Positions 1 through 10,258 are shown, counted from the first letter of the stretch. The stretch is 39,394 bases of DNA from Nemertoderma westbladi (GCA_032718475.1 JAUCBJ010002730.1:1-39394), one strand, 5' to 3'. The notes: generated from the letters alone by a model not told the origin. Translations and numbers: made by a program.

Positions 1-310
1 AGTATAGAAATAAATAATAGATCGAATTAATAAACCTCCTAATATATTTTAATTAGCTGTCGAAAAATGAATTACCATCATTAACGTATCACGAAATTTT
101 CGAATTGTATTATTTATTTTGATGTTTAGATGATGTATGGATTTACTGTACATATGTAGATACAATTTAGGCCATTATGTATCTAGAGTACAGTAAGTAG
201 GAAGGCCTTCTGTACAATGCAGTATATCGTGTCCTTCTCACTGACTTTATGGACGTCAAGATAGGCCTACATAATGATTTTTAATATTATAAAATCTGGA
301 TAATAATTAT
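1..310. other. AT-rich non-coding DNA
   Basis: No gene, RNA or recognisable repeat is seen here. The stretch is AT-rich with stops in all frames. Confidence 0.5.
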
Positions 311-312
311 TT

Positions 313-441
313 GTTACATGGTAAAAAAAGTATAACTTTTTTTCACTATTTCTGAGGCATTACATTCATCTAGCGCAAGCGAGGTTTTGATGGTTGAGAG
401 AATACTGGAAAAAATGTTCTACTTTTTTTCCCATGTAATAC
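313..441. repeat. foldback (hairpin) element
   Basis: Two imperfect inverted arms, about 313-344 and 408-441, share TTACATGG followed by an A-run and AGTA. They enclose about 65 bases. Size and structure fit a small non-autonomous foldback or MITE-like element. No target-site duplication was established. Confidence 0.5.
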
Positions 442-570
442 GTAATTTTTCGTTACCCAATTATTTAATAAAATATAACGGTATAGGCCTAGTTACTTAC
501 TAAATAAATTGAACTGTAGAATTTTACTATGTTGATTTCCTTATTTACAGCGATTAATAACTACAGTATT

Positions 571-710
571 TACATACTTGTGTGTAAAGTAGCACTTTAC
601 AGTGTGATGATCGGAGTGCTTTGTTACACGAACGAAAGTTAGTGAGTGAGTGAAAATAAAGCCACGAGGATCAGAACACTGTAAAGTACTTTGCAACAAG
701 TATGTATGTA
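571..710. repeat. foldback element, ACATACTT...GCACTTT family, copy 1
   Basis: Arms at 571-605 and 676-710 are imperfect reverse complements, carrying ACATACTTG and the AAAGTAGCACTTTAC type core. The loop is about 70 bases. A related hairpin with the same arm words lies at 38333-38449, so this is a dispersed family and not a local accident. Confidence 0.6.
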
Positions 711-719
711 GTTTTATTC

Positions 720-823
720 CAAAATTGTAACGTTAAGAAATTATTAGAAACTGCACAAATTAAATTAGTTGCTGTTTAAATAAATGTAAAAATGACATAA
801 ATTATGTTATAAATAAGTTAACT
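720..823 (+). repeat. dispersed AT-rich repeat, copy 1
   Basis: This segment aligns with 10137-10258 in the same orientation. Shared words include CACAAATTAAATT, AATAAATGTAAAA and GACATAAATTATGTTATAAA. No coding capacity is seen. Confidence 0.5.
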
Positions 824-877
824 TATATTTAAGAAATGTAGAAATTTGTCGAAATTTGCTGTAGAAATTTCGCACTG

Positions 878-1040
878 TTGTGTCCCTAGGCAAGACACTT
901 TAGACATTAGTGCCTACGTCAACCCAGCGGTATAATGGGAACCTGGCTTTGCTGGGGTAATGATAATAAAAGCGCTTTGAGTATGCCGAGCATAATAAAG
1001 CGCTATATAAATAACCAATATTATTATTATTATTATTATT
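878..1040 (+). mobile_element. SINE-like 3' domain with (ATT)n tail
   Basis: The segment begins near GTGTCCCTAGGCAAGACACT, has an internal GCGGTATAATGGGAACCTGG, then GAGTATGCCGAG and AGCGCTATATAAATAA, and ends in an ATT microsatellite. A second, partial copy with the same core words lies at 15171-15314. From memory, tails of this form are common in short retroposons of marine deuterostomes; family assignment is inference. No clear internal Pol III boxes are seen, so this is probably a truncated copy. Confidence 0.6.
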
Positions 1041-1924
1041 AACTTATATTTATGGTGGCGTTTGGAGCCATGTTAATAGTTTATAGCTACTGGTTATTAA
1101 TAACTATACCCCGACTACCGGTAGGTAATTCAGTAGGCCTACTGTATCTGGCTGTCAGGCAAATACCGTTATATTGTTTTAAAATATTGTTTCAAATATT
1201 AAAATATTAAAATTAAAAATTAAAATATTGTCAAATATTGTTTTAGTAGTAACCAATGAGGGCGTTAAGTAATGTCCGCTAACGGGACATTACTTAACGG
1301 ATAACACCAAATACAATACTAAATGTACAGGCCAATACAATGCTGTAATGTCCTCAAAAGTTGTAAAGTGCTAAATAACAACTCGCTGTTAATACTAACG
1401 GTGTTGAGTAATGTTACAATATTAGAATAAAATTATTGTACTCTTCAACTCCACAAAATTTCAAAATTTATTTTTCTAAAATATTTTTTCACAATAACTT
1501 TTTTTCACAAATTTTTTTATTGATTTTAAACACGTTTTAGAACGATGCCATGCGTTTTAATTAGAAAAAAAAATATTTGTTCTAGAACATATTTTTTTTT
1601 AAATGAATAGCTAACATGTTCTGGAACATTTTCTATACAAATAGTAATAAGAACTTAGCTACTACAAAATATTTATAGAAGGAAGTAGGATGTCGGAATC
1701 TGTGTCGAAATTACTAGCTAAACCTACCTAAAACACTAGCTACCATATAATTTAGTATCTTGCTTAACGAGGAGGCTTCAATTCAGTCAAATTAAAGAAT
1801 TATATCAAAATTTCAAATTGATGTAAAACAAATAACTGGTCTCTTTTTGAATGGCCTCAAAATGCAGCTTATTAGGCCGTGTATATATAGTAGGCCATGG
1901 GAGCGTTATATAAAATGCTATATC
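1041..1924. other. AT-rich non-coding DNA
   Basis: No gene is seen. Short self-complementary words (AAATATTAAAATATT types near 1180-1240, and GTCCGCTAACGGGACATTACTTAACGG near 1270) give local hairpin potential but no recognisable element. Confidence 0.4.
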
Positions 1925-2239
1925 TCAAAAACAGCACGACAGCTGCACAGCTTGCTCAAAGCTTTGGCAGCTTGGTCTAGTGGTGACATTACTGTGCTTC
2001 CGATTAGTGAGCCCGGGTTCGATCCCTAGATGGGGCAGCACTGTTTGGGCACAGTGCTTTAAATGCTGCAGCCTAGCCCAACCCCGGCTTTCATCCTTCA
2101 GTGGTCGATAAATGGGAACCAAGGCAACTTAGGAAACAGAGTGGAAGGGTTTACTGTGGAAGATCACCCATGGTGGTGAACAGGTATTCCTTGGCTTAAC
2201 GAGCCTAAAAGATTCTCCCATTCAAAAACAGCACGACAG
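1925..2239 (+). mobile_element. tRNA-derived SINE flanked by an 18-bp target-site duplication
   Basis: A tRNA-like head at about 1968-2040 has an A-box-like TTGGTCTAGTGGTGAC and a B box GGTTCGATCCC, the internal Pol III promoter arrangement of tRNA-derived SINEs. A unique body runs to about 2221. The element is bracketed by TCAAAAACAGCACGACAG at 1925-1942 and again at 2222-2239, an exact 18-bp direct repeat expected from LINE-mediated insertion. The exact duplication implies a fairly recent insertion. A second copy lies antisense at 31086-31316, inside the metalloprotease intron. Small open frames across it are incidental. Confidence 0.85.
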
Positions 2240-3660
2240 ATTTTGAAAAAAATTTAACAGCGGTTTTCTGTCCCTATCTATCGTTTTATATAATAATATG
2301 GGATATATGGGATATGATACATTTGTGTTTCCGTGTATATTTTGTATTCCATGGTGCAAACCTTTTCTACCTCGATGCTCTTTCAGCATGTACAGTAATA
2401 TAATTTAAGAAATTCTACCAAAAATATTTAATTATATCCTTTTTCGCCTGTCAAAAAAAGTAAGATCATTTAGATTAAGATTATTTAATATTTCCAGATC
2501 TGCATAAGTTTTCAGCATCCTTGTCATAATCTCGCACTTTATGTCATACACGGACCAATTACAAAACTTTTAGCGATCCCATGTTCTGCAACTGCACAAA
2601 AAATATTAAACAGTCTCCAATATAAAATCGGCACTGCAGTCAGTCAGAAATCTTTTAAATGATTGCCAGAGACCCATTTATATCCATTGGCTTTATTACC
2701 TTACCACCTTATTTCTCCAATATATATCAACTGTTAAGTAGCGTATTTGACATTTTATTTTATTAATTATTAATTGTAGAAAATGCGCTATATTTATTAC
2801 TCATATTATTATTTATATTTATAAGATGACTAACATAATTACTACAATAACTATAAGAATGAGATTAACTATAACTATAACTAGATTAATAACTAAATAT
2901 TAATATTAATAATTACTATAACAATAACTATAATAATAAGATTAATAGATAGATAGATATTTTATTGACAGGAGTCGGAGTCCAAAAGAAAGATAATATC
3001 AAACACCAATAAAGCAGGAAACATACAAAACAGGAAGAAATATAATATATAAAAAAAAAACTATAACTCGAACATCATCAGGACGATAAACATAATCGAA
3101 TATACAATACGGGAAAATATACCCTAGCTTGAAAGCAACAATAATAATAACTGGAAACTGAAAGTAAATTAATATACGTAATAATATTAACCCATTAACA
3201 TAATATTTGGCCAATCGGCAGTTTACAGGTAGAAATACAAAAATATTAGGCCTAAACGGAAAAGGCCGAAAACAAACGAATACGAAAAGCTGAGTACATT
3301 TATATGGTTATTACACCAAAAAACACAAATAACACATGGTACAAGTGCTGAAACAAAGGCACAGTAGAGAGTTTGGCGCACCGTAGTAAAGAAAATGGGG
3401 AAATTAAACTGATTCAAGGCGTTTGAGAGCGGAAAATATAAATGAGGCGGCTGACGCAAAATTAGATTGACTACACTCGTCACTAACAGATAACTATTTA
3501 TACTAATAATATCAGTTTATATTTACCAAATAATGGTGTCATATTATACTAAAATTATTAATTATTATGTTATTCTAAAAGATATTAGCTATTGTGTAAA
3601 ATAATTAAAATTAAATAAAATCAGTTTAAGTTTTGGAGATAATAGGCAATGGCAATTGTC
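2240..3660. other. AT-rich intergenic DNA, possible LINE 3' tail at 2947
   Basis: No gene is seen. A (TAGA)n run followed by TATTTTATTGACAGGAGTC at about 2948-2980 resembles, read on the minus strand, the AATAAAATAT(CTAT)n 3' ends of some non-LTR elements. Two small minus-strand open frames near 2999-3483 show no recognisable protein motif and are not called as genes. Confidence 0.4.
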
Positions 3661-4225
3661 GAGTTGAATATAACTATGTATTGGACTTCTATTATTTGCG
3701 TCCATTTTTCGCGCTCCTCGATAGTATAGTGGTCAGTATCTGCGTCTGTCACATGCAAGACCCGGGTTCAATTCCCGGTCGGGGAGGTGATATTTTTGTT
3801 TCTCACTCTTCTTCATGTCGATATTGTATTCTTTATTTTAGTATATCCGTTCCGCCCAAAATATAATGTTGGTAATCAATCAATGATGTTATTAATTAGG
3901 GCTTCAATAATATCTTGGGAACTAATTAATTTATATGCTACTCTCGTGGAGGAATTGTTTATTGTTTAATCTTTATTATTATTCTAAATAAATTGTAGAA
4001 ATGTTAATTTTATTTATTAGAATAAAACAGTTTCGCGTAGTTGCAAATTATTATGATGGTATTAATTCGGCTCTTTTGGATAATTATCAATAGTGAATAT
4101 TTTTGTTGTAGTTTTAGTTAATAATCAGTCGAAATTGAATAGAAGGGGGTGCCCTTCTATTTAACACACTGTATTCCATAATTGGAACCTGTTTTATTTG
4201 TTAATTAATTTCAGTAAAAAGAATC
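3660..4225 (+). repeat. segmental duplication block A (contains tRNA-Asp copy 1)
   Basis: The block matches 5105-5560 in the same order. Shared parts are the tRNA, a downstream TATCNGTTCCG(C)NC stretch, a GGTATTAATTCNGCTCTTTT segment (about 4055 versus 5371), then GGACCTGTTTT and AATTTCAGTAAAAA (about 4185 versus 5506). It is diverged but collinear, with small indels. Confidence 0.6.
3715..3786 (+). tRNA. tRNA-Asp (anticodon GTC), copy 1
   Basis: The 72-nt cloverleaf runs from TCCTCGA to TCGGGGAG. The acceptor stem pairs 7/7 with one T-G wobble. The D arm has GTATAGTGGTCAGTATC. Anticodon stem TGCGT/ATGCA closes loop CTGTCAC with anticodon GTC. The T arm CCGGG-TTCAATT-CCCGG is perfect. Internal A and B boxes are present, and a T-run at 3792-3796 downstream can terminate Pol III. 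It would decode GAC/GAT. It differs from copies 2 and 3 by one D-loop base (GGTCAG rather than GGTTAG). Confidence 0.93.
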
Positions 4226-4547
4226 AAAATATCATTATTATCGTAAATACTACTCAACAGATCGTAGAAGTAGTACAGCACTTCAGTAGGAAAGAAACAA
4301 AAATAAAAACAAGAAAACGAACCAGTAAAGATACAAGATGGTTTAAAAAAATTAACAGGGTCACAAAAAACTAAACACGACAGGATAGTGATACAGTATA
4401 ATTAATTTAGTAATGTGAATAGCCCCTTAAAGAGTAAATTACGGCGTTACAATGTTATTAATGAAGTATATCATCAAGAAAATCGTTAGGAATATACGAG
4501 AAGTTCAATATTATTACGATTATTGTTATTTTCAAAAGGCGAAAGCC

Positions 4548-4594
4548 ACCGCCTAGACCGGGTCTGCATGTGACGGACACACATACTGGGTCTT
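4548..4594 (-). pseudogene. degenerate tRNA-Asp fragment
   Basis: On the minus strand, CAGTAT, then GTCCGTCACATGCA and GACCCGG follow the order of the D arm, anticodon arm and T-arm start of the nearby tRNA-Asp genes. Substitutions break the anticodon stem and the acceptor stem is absent. It lies just before a LINE remnant in the same orientation. It could be an old duplicate or a retroposed copy. Confidence 0.55.
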
Positions 4595-4614
4595 GATAAT
4601 GACATGTTGCCATA

Positions 4615-4695
4615 GTTGTATTGTATATCATCTTGCTGGTGTCTTCAGCAGTTAGAGACCAGCACGACGGGCTGCCATAGACAGCACAGACTCCA
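4615..4695 (-). mobile_element. LINE remnant (fragment of the 7.3-8.6 kb family)
   Basis: Minus-strand translation gives YGSPSCWSLTAEDTSK, matching YGSPCWALSAEDTK in the longer LINE copy (minus strand, near 7730-7765). Only this short piece of the post-RT region is recognisable. Confidence 0.55.
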
Positions 4696-4699
4696 TTGC

Positions 4700-5160
4700 T
4701 GCATGGAGAAGGCCTACCTTTAAAAGTTTATCCCCAGGGATTTACAATTATCACGATTGATAGTCTGCTTATCTGAGTCCCGTTTATGTCAGAATTTCGG
4801 ACATTTTGGTTTTTGTGCTAAATGAGACGGATTCGTTCGCAATTGTGATATGACATTGGCCAACATTACTTTTTGTAAAACTGTTTAATATTTTGATCTT
4901 ATCCTGCCCAATCAAAAATTGCATTAACGAAGTGACGAAAAAAATATTGCGAAAATAAAGTGGATTTATTAAATTAAATTAAACCCAACACAACACAACA
5001 CAACACTACAATAAGTTTATAGAAGGCGTACAATTTATTTCACTTTTTCCCTCAAAACGTGACGACACCAAATATACGGATTTTCCTTTCATCTTCCTTT
5101 GAAAGAGAAGGATTTCCCTTTAAAAGTATTGTTTTTTATTATCTGAGATACATTGTTGCG
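4700..5160. other. AT-rich intergenic DNA
   Basis: No gene is seen. A run of ACAACACA-type words lies near 4986-5006. Confidence 0.4.
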
Positions 5161-5560
5161 CTCCTCGATAGTATAGTGGTTAGTATCTGCGTCTGTCACA
5201 TGCAAGACCCGGGTTCAATTCCCGGTCGGGGAGGTTGTATTTTGTTCTTCTTTATTTTAATATTATTATTCATAATTTTAGTTTCACACATAGTAATATC
5301 AGTTCCGGCTCGAATATGGTATTTTTGTAAACCAAAATTTGTTCAAAAGATACCTAGTATCAATCAGTCATGGTATTAATTCAGCTCTTTTTAATTGATT
5401 TATAAAATATTGGGTTATTTAACAACATTGAATCTTTGTGTTGTTGTGTTAGTTTGCCTTTAAGGAGGAGGAGGAGGTGCCACAATTTATTCCTTAATCG
5501 GGACCTGTTTTGTTGGTTTAGTTAATTTCAGTAAAAACATTTTAAATAATAATTATTGAA
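5105..5560 (+). repeat. segmental duplication block B (contains tRNA-Asp copy 2)
   Basis: Collinear, diverged counterpart of 3660-4225; see that entry for the shared words. A (GGA)n tract at 5464-5477 takes the place of the AGAAGGGGGTGCCC segment of block A. Confidence 0.6.
5162..5233 (+). tRNA. tRNA-Asp (anticodon GTC), copy 2
   Basis: The 72-nt cloverleaf has all stems paired as in copy 1, D-loop GTATAGTGGTTAGTATC, anticodon loop CTGTCAC (GTC) and T arm CCGGG-TTCAATT-CCCGG. A TTTT terminator starts about 5 nt downstream. Identical in sequence to copy 3. Likely functional. Confidence 0.93.
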
Positions 5561-5565
5561 ATACA

Positions 5566-5593
5566 GAGATACTAACCACTATACCGTCCGGAG
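5566..5593 (-). pseudogene. 5' fragment of tRNA-Asp, antisense
   Basis: The minus strand reads CTCCGGACGGTATAGTGGTT then AGTATCTC, matching the acceptor 5' strand and D arm of the tRNA-Asp genes and then stopping. It keeps an A box but no B box or 3' half, so it is a truncated remnant. Confidence 0.6.
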
Positions 5594-5794
5594 TGTGTAT
5601 TTTTTACAATTCTAAATCTTAATGTGGCGATTTTCACAATTGAATGTTGAATTATAAGTGTAAAACACTCCTCTTATACACTAAAAAAAGTTTGATTTGA
5701 ATGGTAATTATTTACAGCTAATAATAGTTACAACTTTACCAGAGGGTGCAATATCTGCAACAAATTAAACTGAAATCGACATTCCTGTCATCGC

Positions 5795-7192
5795 AGAGCC
5801 ACCTACCGGCGAACCCAGCAACCTATTGCCCCCCCCCCCCCCCCTGGAGGACCCAGCAACTTAGAGCCACCTACTGGCAGACCCAGCAACATAAAGGCCC
5901 CTACCGGCGGATCCAGCAACATAGCTCCATACCAGCGGACCCAGCAACCTATTGCCCCCTACTGGAAGACCCAGCAACTTAGAGCCACCTACCGGCGGAC
6001 CCAGCAACATACATCCACCTACCGGCGGACCCAGCAACATACATCCACCTACCGGCGGACCCAGCAACATACATCCACCTACCGGCGGACCCAGCAACAT
6101 ACATCCACCTACCGGGGGACCCAGCAACATAGAGCCCCCAACTGGCGGACCCCGCAACATTGAGCCACCTACCGGCGGACACAGCAACATAGATCCACCT
6201 ACCGGCGGACCCAGCAACATACATTCACCTACCGGCGGACCCAGCAACATAGAGCCTCCAACCGGTGGACCCCGCAACATTGAGCCACCTACCGGCGGAC
6301 CCAGCAACATAGATTCACCTACCGGCGGACCCAGCAACATAGATCCACCTACCGGCGGACCCAGCAACATAGATCCACCTACCGGCGGACCCAGCAACAT
6401 AGAGCCCCCAACCGGTGGACCCCGCAACATTGAGCCAACTATCGGCAAACCCAGCTACCTATTGCCCCCTACTGGAGCACCCAGCAACTTAGAGCCACCT
6501 ACTGGCGGACCCAGCAACATGAGCCCCCTACCGATGGACCCCGCAACAAAGAGCCCGGCCCCCTACTGGCAGGCCCAGCAACATAAAGGCCCTTACCAGC
6601 GGATCCAGCAACATAGCTCCCTACCGGCGGATCCAGCAACATAGAGCCCCCTACCAGCGGACCCATCAACCTATTGCCCCCTATTGGAGGACCCAGCAAC
6701 TTAGAGCCACCTACCGGCGGACCCAGCAACATGAGACCCCTACCGGTGGAATCCGCAACATAGAGCCCACCCCCTACTGGCAGATCCAACAACATAGAGC
6801 CCCCTACCAGAGAACCCAGCAACACTGAGCCCCCTACCAGCGGACCCAGCAACCTATTGCCCCCTACTGGAGGACCCAGCAACTTAGAGCCACCTACCGG
6901 CGGACCCAGCAACGCGAGACCCCTACCGGTGGACTCCGCAACATAGAGCCTGTCCCCTACTGGCGGATCCAGCAACATAAAGGCCCCTACTGGCGGATCC
7001 AGCAACATAAAGGCCCCTACTGGCGGATCCAGCAACATAGCTCCCTACTGGCGGACCCAGCAACATAGAGCCCCCTACTGGAGGACCCAGCATCATAGAG
7101 CCCCCTACCGGCGGACCCAGCAACATTGAGCCACCAACCGGTGGACCCCGCAGCATAGAGCCACCTACTGGCAGACCCAGCAACATAGTGCC
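5795..7192. repeat. minisatellite, 30-bp period (about 46 units)
   Basis: Tandem units of 30 bp share the core CCTACCGGCGGACCCAGCAA. The 5' end includes a C homopolymer (about 5829-5843). Because the period is divisible by three, long open frames appear on both strands: plus-strand repeats of PPTGGPSNI(H/E/D) over 5952-6644, and minus-strand repeats of GGSML(L/R)GPPV over 5861-7186. No start context, signal peptide or splice signals support a gene, so I treat the frames as a by-product of the period. A larger pattern is visible: blocks containing CCTATTGCCCCCTACTGGA and GGATCCAGCAACATAGCTCC recur, suggesting higher-order amplification. Individual units differ by 1-5 bases. Confidence 0.9.
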
Positions 7193-7356
7193 TGACGATC
7201 ACGCGGTCAAACATTCACATTCCTAGCTCATCCCTATTCTCAAGTCCATCGTTCTTAAGCGTTTGACGACAGTCATTATCGCAGCTTTTCACCAAGCCAA
7301 TTATTACCAGTAGGCTACTACTATTAGGATCGGCATGCTGCATTGCAGCTACATTT

Positions 7357-7617
7357 TTAAGAATGCTGTGCCGGCTTGTCGACAAAATTGCGCCGCCACA
7401 ACTCCCTATCACCCATGACATTTGCTAGATCATCCGCATCTTCAAGGCCAGTGTCCTTTACGATGCGTCTCAAGAAAGTCATGGGCTGTCCACCATGCTT
7501 ATTCACTCCATAAGGCTGCCAAAGTACAAGATTATACACTGGCTGGTCCTCACGGCGAAAGCAATGTCCTGCAAAGCGGAGGTGATTTGGTTCTAGTGTC
7601 AAGCTTGGGGGAACCAA
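7357..7617 (-). pseudogene. LINE C-terminal domain fragment
   Basis: This 86-aa open frame has LRFAGHCFRREDQPVYNLVL and KDTGLEDADDLANVMGDRE. It matches the conserved tail found after the reverse transcriptase in a group of LINE ORF2 proteins, where (R)xAGHC...LVLWxP and DTGL...MxDRxxW recur. It is separated from the RT part by frame changes. No independent function is expected. Confidence 0.7.
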
Positions 7618-7818
7618 TTAGACACCTCCATTTTTATATAGTGTCTGGTTGGAGATGTGTGCATTGTACTTGAATCAATTAACCCGGCGTAGCATTCTTG
7701 TGAATGTGCCATCCAAAGTTTTGGTGTCCTCAGCAGATAGAGCCCAGCATGGACTCCCATAGAGGAGTACTGGAACTACTGCTGCTCTAAATAATCGGAC
7801 CTTAAGTTTCCGATTAAT

Positions 7819-8310
7819 TCACGGTGACTTCCAAATCCTGGAAAGCCTATTCAAGGCTGCCCATGCCTTTCCCTTACGTATTCGAAGGTCCTCACCTGAC
7901 TTCCGGATCCATGATCCCAGGTAACAGAAGTCGTCCACATGCTCAAGCATACCATCCTTTGAGCTTATGCTCATCCGATCAGAGACTTGCTGAGGACTTT
8001 TAAAGTTAACTGTCAAAATTTTGGTCTTTCTGGAGTTAAGAAAAAGACCAACACTAGAAGCAGCATGTTCTAATGAGCTGAGGAGCCGTTGGGCTCCCTC
8101 TAATGATTCTGAGAGTACTCCTAAGTCATCAGCAAAGTCTAGATCAGTTAGGTACTTGGCAGGATTTCCTCGACTTCTGGAGCCAGTAGGTGGAGTTATC
8201 ATCACCCCATCACCATTATGATGATCTAAGGACATGCGTAGAACATAGTCACCCACAATTATGAACAAGAATGGTGCAAGTTTGTCTCCCTGGAGGACGC
8301 CCCATAACAC
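7819..8310 (-). pseudogene. LINE reverse transcriptase fragment (palm motifs B-D)
   Basis: This 163-aa open frame starts VLWGVLQGDKLAPFLFI (RT block 4/motif B region). It continues with YLTDLDFADDLGVLSES, where FADD is the catalytic Y/FxDD box with both aspartates kept, then LFLNSRKTKIL (block 6, the usual LN..KTK) and FCYLGSWI (block 7). Motif A is in another frame just upstream (FVDFFKAFDS). RT of this type primes on nicked target DNA during LINE integration; this copy cannot act because the frame is broken and the N-terminus is absent. The family resembles CR1/RTE-group elements by its GVLQGD(K/T)LAPFLFI wording, which is inference. Confidence 0.85.
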
Positions 8311-8599
8311 TTAAAATGGTTCTGTGTCACCGTCAACAGTAGACACAAATGTTGTCGAACCATCGCATCGTATACTGATCTGATTGCTGCAATAATTTCT
8401 CCATAATCCATATAATGAAAGTATGCTGAACATACGTGAGCGAGAGACTGAATCAAAGGCCTTGAAGAAGTCAACAAAGATAACAGCCAGATGCCTGTCT
8501 TTCTTTTTTGATAACTCTTAAATTATCCTCTTAATCTCACTATGAGTCCATAGCTTTCCAGTTCGCTTCTTGGACTGGGTTCCAGCCGAAAACAATCCA

Positions 8600-8910
8600 T
8601 TTCCAGAGATAGTAGGCTGCCATAGCACAATGTTATGTACAGGTAGATCCTTTATTGCGAAACAGTCGAGCTTCAGGCGGCGCCTCTGAAGGGTGATGCT
8701 GGGTCATGTCAATGAGATGTTGCCATGGATGTATAGCACCTCATTGCTTATATGCTCATCAGTAGACAATATCGTGCTCCCTCCGCCTAGCATGCTGGTA
8801 CATGCACAATCCAGAGATCTGGTGTCGTCAGCAGTTGGAGCCCAGCATGGACTGCCATAGAGATGTCAAAGAGCATGAGATATCACAGTTCTTCCAGATC
8901 GGATATAAAA
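8600..8910 (-). mobile_element. second LINE fragment, same family
   Basis: The minus strand encodes LYGSPCWAPTADDTRSLD (about 8815-8870) and, lower down, RRRLKLDCFAIKDLPVHNIV followed by LWQP (about 8610-8690). Both are homologous to parts of the copy at 7215-8600. Parts between are deleted or degenerate. It lies head-to-tail directly upstream of that copy. Confidence 0.65.
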
Positions 8911-9064
8911 TATTTTAAACCATTCCGGAAAAGGCAGTGAATGTCAATCAACTATTTTATAAAATATTTAAATATCGCTAGTTAGTCAGATAAATGCAGA
9001 TCCGCTGAAAGCTTGCATGTCGAATATCTGGATTTCCAGTCGGTTTTTATTTAATTTGTTTTAC

Positions 9065-9582
9065 ATGGTGTCCGGATAATTGCGAGCCGGACAATTGCGA
9101 CCCGGACAATTGCGACCCGCACAAATGCGACCCGGGCAATTGCGACACATGATTTTATTAAATTTGCTTGGTCGAAATTGTACGGGTAGCTAGCTACATT
9201 TAAATTACTGTAGCTACAATTTTAAAATAGTTATTCTACATTATTAGCAATGTTATCTTCTGGAATGTTTTTAATATTAATTTTACTCATTGTATTATAT
9301 AATTACTACAGTATAGCTACATCAATTTACAGTAGCTACATTTGAACAAAATGGAGCGGTTGGCCCTACATTATTTGCAATTAGATATTCTGGAATGCTT
9401 AGAATTAAAATTAATTGCTTTGGCATAAACTACGTAATTGTTAACATTGTTCAATCATTATTTTTTTACTAGCTATTGATATAATATATTTGAAATCTAT
9501 ATAATGTTGTATAACTATTTATTTATGATCGGGTCGCATTTGTCCGGGTCGCAATTGTCCGGGTCGCAATTGTCCTAACTTC
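9065..9582. mobile_element. MITE with iterated 15-bp terminal inverted repeats
   Basis: The left end holds five tandem 15-mers of consensus CCGGACAATTGCGAC (9072-9146). The right end holds three units of the reverse complement GGGTCGCAATTGTCC (9531-9575). The inside is AT-rich with no coding frame and carries an internal duplication (TTCTGGAATG words near 9258 and 9390; TGTAGCTACA-type words repeated). GTTTTAC occurs at 9058-9064 and 9583-9589, a possible 7-bp target-site duplication that would set the ends given here. Mobilisation would need a transposase in trans. Confidence 0.75.
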
Positions 9583-9889
9583 GTTTTACCTGTAAGGTAT
9601 TATTCAATTAGCATCTTGAAATTTTTTTTTAATATTATTTATAATTTTAATGGTAGCTAAATAAATATAATTAATTTAATTAATTATTGAAAACGAGTGA
9701 ACATATTATAAATGAAATGAAATACATCTTGAAATGAAATAGGACTACAATATTATAATTAACTTTTTAAATCTTGCTAAAGTTAAATGTAAAATGAAAA
9801 GTTATCTGTTCATTTTGAGTTTATTTCCATTTTCCTTTGAATGAGCATTAAAATTATTTTCTTTTATCATCTGGTACACATTGTCGATC

Positions 9890-9961
9890 TCCTCGATAGT
9901 ATAGTGGTTAGTATCTGCGTCTGTCACATGCAAGACCCGGGTTCAATTCCCGGTCGGGGAG
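9890..9961 (+). tRNA. tRNA-Asp (anticodon GTC), copy 3
   Basis: Identical over 72 nt to copy 2: complete acceptor, D, anticodon (CTGTCAC loop) and T stems, discriminator G, and a TTTT run about 10 nt downstream. The flanks do not obviously continue the similarity seen between blocks A and B, so it may have arisen by a separate event. Likely functional. Confidence 0.93.
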
Positions 9962-10136
9962 TTGTTTCATTTTGTAAGATGGCCTTTTGTAATTTCCGGT
10001 ACCAGTATAGGAAACTTTATATTGCACTTTAAATATTATGTTTCAAGTAATTTATTCGATCACACCAAAAAATAAATAACTAATTAATAGTATAAATAAA
10101 AAAATAAATTTTCAGAAAGGCCTTAGGTAAATAAAA

Positions 10137-10258
10137 AAAATTGTAACAAAAACATTACGAAATGATTGTATATATATTATAAGTGATAGAAACTACACAA
10201 ATTAAATTTTTTGATTAATAAATAAATGTAAAAGTGACATAAATTATGTTATAAACAA
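10137..10258 (+). repeat. dispersed AT-rich repeat, copy 2
   Basis: Matches 720-823 in direct orientation (CACAAATTAAATT, AATAAATGTAAAA, GACATAAATTATGTTATAAA). Non-coding. Confidence 0.5.

Larger units (their letters stand above)
7215..8600 (-). mobile_element. 5'-truncated non-LTR retrotransposon (LINE)
   Basis: Read on the minus strand from about 8600 down: a reverse transcriptase piece with motif A (FVDFFKAFDSVSRSRMFSIL, about 8430-8490), then GVLQGDKLAPFLFI (about 8260-8300), motif C with FADD (about 8150), then YLGSWIRKSGEDLRIRKGKAW, YGSPCWALSAEDTK and a C-terminal domain with AGHCFRREDQ and LVLWQP. The N-terminal part (endonuclease and first RT motifs) is missing, and the reading frame is broken (stop before VLWGVLQ, frame changes near 8310, 7810 and 7620). 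It is a dead copy. Its 5' truncation point abuts another fragment of the same family. Confidence 0.85.

Noticed and set aside
5952-6644. 230-codon open frame of PPTGGPSNI repeats
   Set aside because: It lies wholly in the 30-bp minisatellite. Other frames and the opposite strand are equally open because the period is a multiple of three. No signal peptide, unique domain or splice support.
5795-7192. CRISPR-like array
   Set aside because: Units are directly adjacent with no unique spacers, and the DNA is eukaryotic.
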